Assembly: GCA_035277145.1 (NCBI GenBank)
Contig: DATELA010000072.1
Location: 1 to 64,000 of the forward strand
Source: DASRAP01 sp035277145
GTDB lineage: Bacteria > Gemmatimonadota > Gemmatimonadetes > Gemmatimonadales > Gemmatimonadaceae
Direction of reading: 5' to 3'
DNA: 64,000 nucleotides
Each line of letters begins with the position of its first letter. Position 1 is the first letter of the stretch. Both the position numbers and the translations under genes were made by a program. The notes below the pieces were generated by a model. That model worked only from the letters and a program-made list of their open reading frames with translations, was not told where the DNA came from and searched no databases. Shown one piece after another: positions 17,333 through 24,842 of this stretch.

Positions 17333-18502
17333 GTGATGCACTCTGTTGCCCGGCGAGCCCGCACTCCTGCTGCGCTCGGATTCTTTTTGCTCGTCGCGGG
17401 CGCCGAGGCGCAGGCGCCGGCGCGCGACTACTACGTGTTTGTCGCTTCTGAATCCGTCGATCGCGTTGCGCTTCTGCGATTTGGACCAAGCGGCGCGAAG
17501 ATCGAGCGCGAGAAATACGTCGGCATTGTTCCCACTGAAGTCGCGGGTCCGCACGGACTCGGTGTTTCGCCCGACGGAAAGTTCTGGTACACGAGCACCG
17601 CGCACGGTACACCGTACGGCCGGCTGCAGAAGTTCTCCACCGCGAACGACGCGCCGGCGGGCAAGTACACGCTCGGCAATTTCCCAGCGACGGTGCAGGT
17701 GTCACCCGACGGCTATTTCGTCTGGGTTGTGAATTTCAACCTGCACGGCGAGATGGTCGCGTCGGATGTGTCCGTCGTTGCAGCGAACGAAATGGTCGAG
17801 ATCGCGCGCATCAAAACATGCACGATGCCGCATGGTTCGCGATTGTCGCGCGACGGACTCAAGCACTACTCGGCGTGCATGATGGACGACGAGTTGGTGG
17901 AGATCGACGCGCGCAAACTTTCCGTCGCGCGGCACTTCTCGCTCACCACGGGGAAAGAGCACGGCATGGATGGCGCGCCGCCCGTGCGCGGCGCTGCAAT
18001 GGCCGGGCACGACATGGGCGGACACGGTATGGAACCGCCCAAGCCGGGCGATCAATCGTGCTCGCCAACGTGGGCCGAGCCTGCGCCGAATGGTTCGGTG
18101 GTCTGGGTGGCGTGCAATAAGGCGAGCGACATCGTCGAGATCGACGTGAAAACGTGGACGATGCGGCGTCGCATTCCTGCGGGCCCCGGTGTGTACAACC
18201 TCAGCGCGACACACGACGGCTCTAAGTTGATCGCGACCAACAAACGCGATGCGTCTGTTTCCGTGTTCGACGCAACAAGCGGAAAAGAACTCGGGCGCAT
18301 CAAGACGACGCGCACGGTGGTGCACGGCATCGCCGTGTCAGACGATGATCGTTACGCGTTCATCTCTGTCGAGGGTACCGGTTCGCAGCCCGGCACGGTC
18401 GATATCATCGACCTGTCGACGCTCGCGAAAGTCGCGAGCGTCGACGTAGGTCAACAAGCGGGCGGCATTGCGTTCTGGAAATCCGAGCCGCCGCCCAAGT
18501 AG
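17333..18502 (+). CDS. Secreted YVTN/YncE-type beta-propeller with Met/His-rich loop
   Basis: The protein is 389 residues with a signal peptide cut near AEAQAPA. Repeats such as VSPDGKFWYTS, VSPDGYFVWVVN, LIATNKRDASVSVFD and FISVEGTG mark a seven-bladed YVTN-family propeller. A loop near residues 205-230 is rich in Met, His and Gly (HGMDG, GHDMGGHGM), which resembles periplasmic copper-binding loops. Cysteines in IKTCTMPHG, SACMMDD, DQSCSPTW and VACNKAS could pair in disulfides. An ATG directly after the GTG start is equally possible. Metal binding is inference. Confidence 0.78.
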   Translation: MMHSVARRARTPAALGFFLLVAGAEAQAPARDYYVFVASESVDRVALLRFGPSGAKIEREKYVGIVPTEVAGPHGLGVSPDGKFWYTSTAHGTPYGRLQKFSTANDAPAGKYTLGNFPATVQVSPDGYFVWVVNFNLHGEMVASDVSVVAANEMVEIARIKTCTMPHGSRLSRDGLKHYSACMMDDELVEIDARKLSVARHFSLTTGKEHGMDGAPPVRGAAMAGHDMGGHGMEPPKPGDQSCSPTWAEPAPNGSVVWVACNKASDIVEIDVKTWTMRRRIPAGPGVYNLSATHDGSKLIATNKRDASVSVFDATSGKELGRIKTTRTVVHGIAVSDDDRYAFISVEGTGSQPGTVDIIDLSTLAKVASVDVGQQAGGIAFWKSEPPPK

Positions 18503-18505
18503 CGC

Positions 18506-19048
18506 TTAGCCGCCGTTCACGACGCTGAACGGTACCGTCGCCTTCGCAGTTCCCCATTCGACGCGCAGCGTTGCACCTGCGGCTGTATCGTCGATTGAAA
18601 TGGTGAGCTGCTCGACGGACGCTCCGCGCGCAATCGTCATTGGCGCGCGACCGATTTCGAGGTCCGCTTTGTACGGAACGCCCCACTGCCCCGGCGTCTC
18701 CATTTTGCCGAGGATGATTTGCCAGCTGCCTTCGCCGGGCTGCGTGTTGATGGTGTAGGTGCCAGGCGCGAGCGTGACGTTGCCGAACTTGATCGACTTG
18801 TTCGTGACGATGCGCGTCGCGGTGTCGGCGCCTGTGCGCCACGGCTGCCCCGGTGGCATCAACTGCGCTTCGGGCCGGCCTTTCAGCGACGGGCGCCCGT
18901 ATGAAATCGCGATCGCCGCGCCGTCGATCGTCCATTCGGATTTGAAATGCGGACTGCCGCCGCGGCCGGGACCGGTTTCGGTGGACTTCTGTGCGTCAGC
19001 GGCGGATGCGATGAGCGTAGCGGCGGTGAAGATGGCGGTGAAGCGCAT
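18506..19048 (-). CDS. DUF2911 secreted protein
   Basis: The protein is 180 residues with a signal peptide (MRFTAIFTAATLIASAADAQ). The body matches the DUF2911 pattern: ISYGRPSLKGR, PWRTGADTATRI, LAPGTYTINTQPG and WGVPYKADLE. The function of the family is not known to me. It converges with the propeller gene, leaving only three bases between stops, and is divergent from the beta-lactamase-like gene across a repeat-filled spacer. Confidence 0.85.
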   Translation of the reverse strand: MRFTAIFTAATLIASAADAQKSTETGPGRGGSPHFKSEWTIDGAAIAISYGRPSLKGRPEAQLMPPGQPWRTGADTATRIVTNKSIKFGNVTLAPGTYTINTQPGEGSWQIILGKMETPGQWGVPYKADLEIGRAPMTIARGASVEQLTISIDDTAAGATLRVEWGTAKATVPFSVVNGG

Positions 19049-19050
19049 GG

Positions 19051-19246
19051 AATGAGAAGTGAGAAGTAAGAAGGGAGAAATGCGAAGTGGACAGTGGGAA
19101 GTGGGAAGTAAAAGTGAGAAGGAAGAAGTGCTAAGTCTGGCGCCTCACATTTCCCCGCGGAAGCACGACGTTTTCTACACTTCTAGCTTCTCAATTCCCA
19201 CTTCTAACTTTCCGCCTTCTTCCTTCGAATTTTTCACTTCTCACTT
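19051..19246. repeat. Mirror-image simple repeat (GAAGTGAGAAGT / ACTTCTCACTTC)
   Basis: The left half (19051-19133) is a purine-rich run of GAGAAGTGAGAAGT and GTGGGAAGT units. The right half (19174-19246) carries the complementary text CTTCTAGCTTCTC and CACTTCTCACTT. An 11-base perfect inverted match is AAGTGAGAAGT (19057-19067) with ACTTCTCACTT (19236-19246). The region fills the spacer between divergent genes and could form a long cruciform. An open reading frame across it is low-complexity and not credible. Confidence 0.7.
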
Positions 19247-19261
19247 GCCGTACTGTATACT
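19233..19261 (+). promoter_or_regulatory. Promoter of the beta-lactamase-like gene, apparently leaderless
   Basis: TTCACT (19233-19238) and TATACT (19256-19261) are 17 bases apart. The ATG at 19268 is only six bases beyond the -10 box, so transcription would start at or next to the start codon. The -35 box lies inside the simple-repeat region. Confidence 0.5.
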
Positions 19262-19267
19262 CTTCGC

Positions 19268-20461
19268 ATGCTCAAACCGACTCGTTTCGCTCGTTGTGTC
19301 ATCGCCGCGATCGCGTTCGCGACAGCGGTATCCGCACCGCTCGCGGCACAAGCCGCGAAATACTTTCCGCCGCCGGGACAATGGCAGCGCAAATCGCCAT
19401 CCGAAGTCGGGATGGATTCCGTGAAGCTCAAAGCGGCGATCGATCTCGCGCTGTCGCGCGCTGCAACCTGGGACTTCGATCGCGATCAGCTGCGCACGTT
19501 CGGACGGCCACTCGGCCCCGTGCCGAAAACCCGCGCAGGCACGAACGGCATCGTTGTTCGCCACGGATACATCGTCGCCGAGTTCGGTGACGTCAAAGCG
19601 AACGATCCCGTATACAGCGTCGCGAAAAGTTTTCTCTCGACCGTTGCAGGCATCGCGGTGGATCGCGGGTTGATCAAGAACGTCAACGACCCCGTTGCCA
19701 ACTATGTGAAGGATGGCGGCTACGACTCACCGCACAACGCGGCGATTACCTGGAAGAATCACCTGCAGCAGGAGAGCGAGTGGGAAGGCGTAATGTGGGG
19801 CAAGAACGCCAACTTCCTCGATTCGGTCGAATTCGGAAACGGACGCATGCGTCCGCGCGACATCCGCGCGCCTGGCACGTACTACGAATACAACGACGCG
19901 CGCATCAATCGCTTTGCGCTGTCGTTGCTCCGCGTGTTCGGACGCGGCGTTCCCGACGTACTCAAGAGCGAGATCATGGATCCCATCGGCGCATCGAATC
20001 AGTGGCGGTGGGTTCCGTATGAGAATTCGATGGTGGAGATCGGCGGCAAGCAGGTCGGATCGGTGAGCGGTGGCACGCGTTGGGGCGGCGGGCTGTGGAT
20101 CAACTCAGAAGACCTCGCGCGTTTCGGACTGCTCGCGCTCAATCGCGGCAAATGGGGCAACAAGCAGATCGTGTCCGACAAGTGGTGGACCGAAGCGCTG
20201 GCGCCGAGTGCAACGCAGAACTCGCCGGACTACGGATACTTGTGGTGGCTCAACACGCGAAAGGGTTCGCCGAATGCGCCGGCTACGAGTTATCAGGCGC
20301 GTGGTAATGGATCGAACACGATTTACGTCGATCCGGAAAACGACCTCGTGTTCGTGTGGCACTGGCATTCCGGTTCGATGGACGGCGGACGCGGACGCGG
20401 TGGTGCGCCACCGCCGCCGTCGGTCGTTCAGATGATCCTCGCGTCGATCACCGACAAGTAA
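19268..20461 (+). CDS. Beta-lactamase-family (class C-like) serine hydrolase
   Basis: The protein is 397 residues with a signal peptide cut near AAQAAK. The catalytic SxxK is Ser117-Val-Ala-Lys120. The second motif appears as YND in YYEYNDARIN (about 208-210), where the family has Y-x-N/S. WGGGLWINSEDLARFG is the usual family segment. The KTG box seems replaced by ARGNGSN. The family includes esterases, D-aminopeptidases and penicillin-binding-protein-like enzymes; true beta-lactamase activity cannot be claimed. It ends with a Gly/Arg/Pro-rich stretch. No ribosome site is visible, in line with the close promoter. Confidence 0.85.
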   Translation: MLKPTRFARCVIAAIAFATAVSAPLAAQAAKYFPPPGQWQRKSPSEVGMDSVKLKAAIDLALSRAATWDFDRDQLRTFGRPLGPVPKTRAGTNGIVVRHGYIVAEFGDVKANDPVYSVAKSFLSTVAGIAVDRGLIKNVNDPVANYVKDGGYDSPHNAAITWKNHLQQESEWEGVMWGKNANFLDSVEFGNGRMRPRDIRAPGTYYEYNDARINRFALSLLRVFGRGVPDVLKSEIMDPIGASNQWRWVPYENSMVEIGGKQVGSVSGGTRWGGGLWINSEDLARFGLLALNRGKWGNKQIVSDKWWTEALAPSATQNSPDYGYLWWLNTRKGSPNAPATSYQARGNGSNTIYVDPENDLVFVWHWHSGSMDGGRGRGGAPPPPSVVQMILASITDK

Positions 20462-20473
20462 GTCCGCTCGCCT

Positions 20474-20950
20474 GTGCCCACCACACTGCAGATTCTGCAA
20501 GTCTCACTGCAGGCGCTGTCGGCGTTCGCAATCGCCGGCGGCTTGTTGTACGCGGCGTTCCAGTTTCGTGAAGCGCGAAAGGCGCAATCTGTCGCAAACT
20601 TCGCGAAGCTCGTCGAGCTGCAGTACGATCTGCGCAAGATGCGCGTGCAACAGCCGTCACTTGCGTCGGTACACGCGCACGACGTCGAGCACCTCAACTC
20701 TGAGCGCGAGATTCAGGAATACTTTCTCAATCTGATGCAGGTGTCGTTGTTCGAAATCGCGTGGTACGCGCACGAACAAGGACAACTCGAGGACGATTAC
20801 TTCGACTCGTGGGTGAAGCGCATTCGCCAGCTCGGCAACGAAGAATCATTTCGCAAAATGCTCGACAGCCCCTCGATGAAGATCATGCACGACGACTTTG
20901 ATACCTATCTCCGCAAACTGATCAGCTCAGCGCCAACTGCGAGGCAGTGA
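20474..20950 (+). CDS. Small membrane-anchored protein of unknown function
   Basis: The protein is 158 residues. I do not recognise the family by name. One membrane segment (about 12-30; LQALSAFAIAGGLLYAAFQF) is followed by a charged helical cytoplasmic part with no cysteines. The layout resembles small DUF4760-type proteins, but this is only resemblance. It starts with GTG 12 bases after the preceding stop and probably shares its transcript. A strong hairpin lies downstream. Confidence 0.6.
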   Translation: MPTTLQILQVSLQALSAFAIAGGLLYAAFQFREARKAQSVANFAKLVELQYDLRKMRVQQPSLASVHAHDVEHLNSEREIQEYFLNLMQVSLFEIAWYAHEQGQLEDDYFDSWVKRIRQLGNEESFRKMLDSPSMKIMHDDFDTYLRKLISSAPTARQ

Positions 20951-21066
20951 GAAGAGCGTCCTGGGCCGAATGAACGGCGTCATGGGCCGTCGACAAAGGC
21001 GTCGTGAGTCAACGGCGTGGCAGTTTACCCAATACGTGTTTCCAGCGGCTCAAGACGCAGTTAGAA

Positions 21067-21109
21067 CGGCCCAATACGCAGTTTCGACAAACCAGTGCGT
21101 ATTGGGCCG
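21067..21109. terminator. 14-bp perfect hairpin between convergent genes
   Basis: CGGCCCAATACGCA (21067-21080) and its exact complement (21096-21109) enclose a 15-base loop, which itself can pair GTTT with AAAC. It lies between convergent genes and could end transcription in both directions, although no T-run follows on either side. Upstream (20964-21050) there are scattered copies of GGGCCG and GGCGTC text. Confidence 0.55.
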
Positions 21110-21121
21110 AATGGAACTACA

Positions 21122-21916
21122 TCAGGAAACTTTCACTCTCAGCTCCGAGCCGAGCGTCGCGGCGAGGCGAGCGTCAGGGGCCACGCAGCCGTCGTAATCC
21201 GCTGTGCCGGCCGCCACTGCTGCACCACCGACCGCGCCAACCGCTGCGCCGATCACCGTGGACTTGGTGTCTTTGCCCGCGACCTGACCGACGATCGCGC
21301 CGATCGCAGCACCCGCGCCGACCTTCTTCGCCTGCTCCGTCGTGCTCTGGCGGCGAACTTTCGTGATCGGCGGTGCGACGACATCAGCCGATGCGAGCTC
21401 GTACGTCTGACCGCCGAACTCGAGCGACACGACCTTGAACGCGAACTTGATCGCGTTCGCGTCATTCTTTCCGTATGTCGATTGCGTGACTTCGATCGTC
21501 GCCGTTGCACCCGCGGGGATCGTCGCGCCGTTCGTGCCCGTCACGGCTTCTGCAACCGTGCCGGTAATGCGATCGCCAACCTTGTGCGTGTTCGTGCACG
21601 CTTTCACGCCGGTGCGCACACCGATTTCCGTGCCCGAGGCGAGTACGCCGTACCGCGCGGACGGCGCCGCGGGAGCCTTCGCTGCCGGAGGTGTTGCCGC
21701 CTTGGTCGCCGGTGCCTTCGCTTCGGTCTTCGTCTCGGCGGGCTTCGTTGCGTTGTTGGTGTTCGCAGTCGTCGGCGCAGAATCACGCAGCACGGCTTGC
21801 GAGTCTGATCCCGCGACCGGCTGCAAGGTGATGTCGCGCGGTTGGTCTTCTGATTTGCCGCAGGCTCCGGCAAACGTGAGTGCGATGATCGCGGAAGTCA
21901 CTCGAAGTGCGCGCAT
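21122..21916 (-). CDS. Lipoprotein with glycine-zipper segment
   Basis: The protein is 264 residues from the ATG at 21916, which has a good GGAG six bases upstream. A lipoprotein signal (ALRVTSAIIALTFAGAC) precedes a low-complexity Ala/Lys/Pro/Thr linker (about 45-85). A beta-rich domain follows (GDRITGTVAEAVTGTNG), then a glycine zipper with two GAAIGA/GAAVGA-type repeats near 210-240. Glycine-zipper lipoproteins often sit in the outer membrane. The specific role is unknown. Confidence 0.75.
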   Translation of the reverse strand: MRALRVTSAIIALTFAGACGKSEDQPRDITLQPVAGSDSQAVLRDSAPTTANTNNATKPAETKTEAKAPATKAATPPAAKAPAAPSARYGVLASGTEIGVRTGVKACTNTHKVGDRITGTVAEAVTGTNGATIPAGATATIEVTQSTYGKNDANAIKFAFKVVSLEFGGQTYELASADVVAPPITKVRRQSTTEQAKKVGAGAAIGAIVGQVAGKDTKSTVIGAAVGAVGGAAVAAGTADYDGCVAPDARLAATLGSELRVKVS

Positions 21917-22028
21917 GGTTCGCTCCTGAATGGGCAAGAACAGTGCTCCGTTTGGGCGTATAGCCACAGTGAGAATACTATGGACGGCGTGGCCCTTCTA
22001 CCCTCTCATCCCATGACGGGTCCGGAGT

Positions 22029-22757
22029 CTAGAGCCGGTCCAGCATCCATCGCGGTGTAAGGTCACGCAGCCACCCAGCGATGATTGCGAACCGGTCGGT
22101 AACGAGGAGGAGACCGACAGCGACCAATAACCCACCAGCGACTCTATTCACGACACCGAGGTATTTGCGGAACCAGGCGAACGTCGCGAAAAACCGGCCA
22201 AGTGCCACTGACGCCAGCACAAACGGAAGCGCCAGCCCCAGCGAATACGCACCCAGAAGCGCCATTCCCTTTCCGAGCGTAGCCGTGCTTGCGGCATATG
22301 TGAGAATCCCGCCGAGCACGGGACCCAGGCACGGGGTCCAGCCCGCGCCAAACGCCATGCCGACGACGACGGTGCCTAGGTAGCCGACCGGTTTGTCGGA
22401 GATGTGGAGCCGCGCTTCGCTCGACAGCGCCTTGATGCGGATCACGCCCATCAGCACGAGCCCGAACAGAATCACGAGCGCACCACCGATGCGGCTGATC
22501 CAGTGTTGTTGCGAGAGCAGGAACCGGCCGAGCAGCGTGGCCGTTGCGCCAAGCGCGAGAAAGACCAGCGAGAATCCGAGCACAAAAAGCAGCGTGTGCA
22601 CGAACGCCGTGCGCCGCGATTTCGCGATGTCTTCGAGCGACATCCCTGTAATGAATCCGACGTAACTTGGCACCAGCGGCAGCACGCACGGCGAGAGAAA
22701 ACTCAGCAGGCCTGCGAGGAACGCGACAAAAAATCCGATCGATGCTTCGCCGTTCAT
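22029..22757 (-). CDS. ccdA: Cytochrome c biogenesis / thiol transporter CcdA
   Basis: The protein is 242 residues with six predicted membrane helices. It passes reducing equivalents from cytoplasmic thioredoxin to the periplasm. The two redox cysteines are in SPCVLPLVPSYVG (about residue 24) and GWTPCLGPVLGG (about 143), the usual DsbD/CcdA positions. The ATG overlaps the fur-like gene stop (ATGA). Cytochrome c maturation or disulfide reduction is the likely role. It is the last gene of the long minus-strand run. Confidence 0.93.
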   Translation of the reverse strand: MNGEASIGFFVAFLAGLLSFLSPCVLPLVPSYVGFITGMSLEDIAKSRRTAFVHTLLFVLGFSLVFLALGATATLLGRFLLSQQHWISRIGGALVILFGLVLMGVIRIKALSSEARLHISDKPVGYLGTVVVGMAFGAGWTPCLGPVLGGILTYAASTATLGKGMALLGAYSLGLALPFVLASVALGRFFATFAWFRKYLGVVNRVAGGLLVAVGLLLVTDRFAIIAGWLRDLTPRWMLDRL

Positions 22758-23203
22758 CGGGTTGGTTTTCCGCGCTGACAGTTACCGCACACACCGTAAA
22801 TCACGAGGCGATGCTTCTGGCGAGCGTAGCCGTTCGCTTCGGCGTGAATCATCGTCATGCGCTCGAGGCGTTCGTCACGGAACTCGACCACGCGTCCGCA
22901 CACGGTGCACAGCAGATGTTCGTGGTGCGGCGTATCGCGCGCGGGCTCAAAGCGACGAAATCCTTCGCCGAAATCACGCTCGACAACGAGTCCGCTCTCG
23001 ACGAGCACATCGAGCGTTCGATAGACGGTCGCGGTTCCTGCGTTGCGGCCGCGCGCGCGCAACGCGCCGGCAACTTCTTCTGCCGAGAGATGGCGATCGG
23101 CGGACAGCACCACTTCAGCGATCGCGAGGCGCTGCGTCGTGACGGGAAGGTTTCGTTCGCGAAGGAACGACTCGAACGCGTTCACCGCGCCGGCGGCGTC
23201 CAT
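22754..23203 (-). CDS. Fur-family metalloregulator
   Basis: The protein is 149 residues. The N-terminal winged helix (about 10-85) has VTTQRLAIAEVV, HLSAEEV and ATVYRTLDVLVESGLV. The C-terminal metal domain has HHEHLLCTVCGRVVEF and a second CxxC near the end (YGVCGNCQRG), so the structural zinc site is complete. It could be Fur, PerR or Zur; the sequence alone does not decide. The ATG at 23203 lies within the end of the upstream gene (22-base overlap), and the stop overlaps ccdA. Confidence 0.9.
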   Translation of the reverse strand: MDAAGAVNAFESFLRERNLPVTTQRLAIAEVVLSADRHLSAEEVAGALRARGRNAGTATVYRTLDVLVESGLVVERDFGEGFRRFEPARDTPHHEHLLCTVCGRVVEFRDERLERMTMIHAEANGYARQKHRLVIYGVCGNCQRGKPTR

Positions 23204-23739
23204 ACACCTTCCGCGAGCGCCGCGCGAAGCACATCGGCGTCGAGCAACTCGGGTTCGCTCTGTTCGTCGAGCCGTTGCTGCACGCCTTGCATCACACGCT
23301 CCAACGTTGCGAGCGGCGCGTCGGCTTGCTCGTGAATCTCGAATTCCCATTTGCCGCGGTCGGCGCCCTTGAGGGTGTGGCGATAGCGCGCCGTGATGAC
23401 GACGGGACGAGGAATAGGGACAGCAATCCGTAGATCCATCGGGATGGGGAGGTCAACAGCTGAAGGCAGAACAGCTGAAGGCAGAACAGCTGAAGGCGGA
23501 ACAGCTGAAGGCGGAACAGCTGAAGACGCTACATCCGACGGCTGCTCCGCGGGTTCCGCATTCGCATCGGTCGCGGTTGGCGGTGGTAGTGGATCACACG
23601 CGAGCACCGCGACACCAGTTTCAATCGCGCCCTGGCGAATCGGCGCAAACAAATACAGCGCCTGCACGCGATCCGGCGCGATGCGCTCTGCAATGGCCGC
23701 GAGAAAACGATCTTTGTTTGGAGGCGGTACGCCGAGCAT
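23182..23739 (-). CDS. Unknown protein with PSAV pentapeptide repeats
   Basis: The protein is 185 residues and I do not recognise the family. The start at 23739 shares one base with the preceding stop (TGATG). An N-terminal alpha/beta part (about 1-50) precedes a repeat zone at about 70-95, encoded by five copies of a 15-base unit and reading as PSAVP/PSAVL. The C-terminal part (about 105-185) has ITARYRHTLKG and a helical tail. No membrane segment or metal motif is visible. Its overlaps with TIGR00300 and fur suggest it is translated in the operon. Confidence 0.6.
   Translation of the reverse strand: MLGVPPPNKDRFLAAIAERIAPDRVQALYLFAPIRQGAIETGVAVLACDPLPPPTATDANAEPAEQPSDVASSAVPPSAVPPSAVLPSAVLPSAVDLPIPMDLRIAVPIPRPVVITARYRHTLKGADRGKWEFEIHEQADAPLATLERVMQGVQQRLDEQSEPELLDADVLRAALAEGVWTPPAR
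23455..23529. repeat. Five 15-bp direct repeats inside a gene
   Basis: Five consecutive 15-base units (AACAGCTGAAGGCAG, the last two types differing by one or two bases) run from 23455 to 23529. Each holds a CAGCTG palindrome. Being a multiple of three, changes in copy number would keep the frame. Confidence 0.95.
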
Positions 23740-24833
23740 CAACTCTCCTCGTCCGATTCGCCGAGCTCGCGCGCGACGATCATGCGCAGAATGTGCAAGA
23801 AATCCTGCGCGTTGGTGACAACGCCGAACGCCTGCTGCGTTCCGCGATCCCGCAATTTGCTCACGACGAACTCCGATGTGTCGACGCAAATCGTCGGAAG
23901 TTCGCGCAGTGTGCCGTTTTCCTCGACAAACGCCGGCAGCATGTTGCCCGTGGCAATGGCGTGCAGCGCCGTCGCAATCATCACCGCGAACGTCGCGCGT
24001 TTTGCGTGCGCGCGCATCGCGTCCTGTGCACCGAGTACATCGGTGACGACTTCCGGCAGCGGACCATCGTCGCGAATCGAACCGCACAACACAAACGGCA
24101 CATTGTGTTCGACGCACGCGCGCATGATGCCGTCTTTGATCGTTCCGTTCCTGACCGCAGCGTTGATGCTTCCGGCGGCGCGCACCTTGTTGATCGCGCG
24201 CAGATGGAGCGAGTGTCCGCCCGCGGCTTGCGCACCACCTGCGCCAACACCGAGTGACGTCCCGAAGATCGATGACTCGATGTCGTGCACCGCGACAGCG
24301 TTGCCCGCGAGCATCGCGCTCACGAATCCGTGCTCGATGAACCACACGAAGTCCGCACGCGCACGTGAATGCACGAGCGCGGGGCCCACAATCCACACGA
24401 TGTATCCGCCGCGTTCTTTTTCCGCGACGAGCAGTCGCGCCATCTGGCGATAATCGATCGGCCGTTCGCGCGAGACTTCGGTCGCCATGAAACCGAACTC
24501 ATTGCCCGACGACGGACGGTGCACGCGGAAGGTATGTACGAGAATTCCTTCGCTGCCGTCTTCGCGGCTCCCGATGGCAACGGGTTCACCGGCGCGCACG
24601 CGACGGCCTTCGCGCACCCACACATCGCCTTTAGCGTCGAGCACCAGCGCGCCGTCCATGCGCGGCTCTTTCGGCAAACGCCATTTGCCGCCGTGGCGCA
24701 CATACGTGGGCAAGTTGGTCGTCGCGAAGAACCCTTCGGGTAACACACCGTCGGCTGGTGCGGGGACAAACCGCGCGTCCGGCGCGCTCGCGAGTGGCGC
24801 GGAGTCGAAGGGCGGGGGCGCGAAGTTTGTCAC
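23739..24833 (-). CDS. TIGR00300-family (LOR/SDH bifunctional region) protein
   Basis: The protein is 364 residues. It matches the TIGR00300 family, whose archaeal members act as ornithine cyclodeaminases and which forms the C-terminal part of the cyanobacterial arginine-catabolic enzyme AgrE/ArgZ. Recognisable text includes FGFMATEVSRERPIDYRQMA, GGYIVWIVGPALVHS, HGFVSAMLAGNAVAVHDIE, IFGTSLG and FVLCGSIRDDGPLPEVVTDV. A Rossmann-type NAD-binding region is expected in the last 200 residues. No arginine dihydrolase domain is fused. The GTG start lies nine bases after priA. Activity on ornithine is family inference, not shown here. Confidence 0.82.
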   Translation of the reverse strand: MTNFAPPPFDSAPLASAPDARFVPAPADGVLPEGFFATTNLPTYVRHGGKWRLPKEPRMDGALVLDAKGDVWVREGRRVRAGEPVAIGSREDGSEGILVHTFRVHRPSSGNEFGFMATEVSRERPIDYRQMARLLVAEKERGGYIVWIVGPALVHSRARADFVWFIEHGFVSAMLAGNAVAVHDIESSIFGTSLGVGAGGAQAAGGHSLHLRAINKVRAAGSINAAVRNGTIKDGIMRACVEHNVPFVLCGSIRDDGPLPEVVTDVLGAQDAMRAHAKRATFAVMIATALHAIATGNMLPAFVEENGTLRELPTICVDTSEFVVSKLRDRGTQQAFGVVTNAQDFLHILRMIVARELGESDEES

Positions 24834-24842
24834 ACGGGGAAA

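Noticed and set aside
19059..19424. 121-codon frame starting in the simple repeat
   Set aside because: It is low-complexity text from the mirror repeat and overlaps the start of the beta-lactamase-like gene in another frame.
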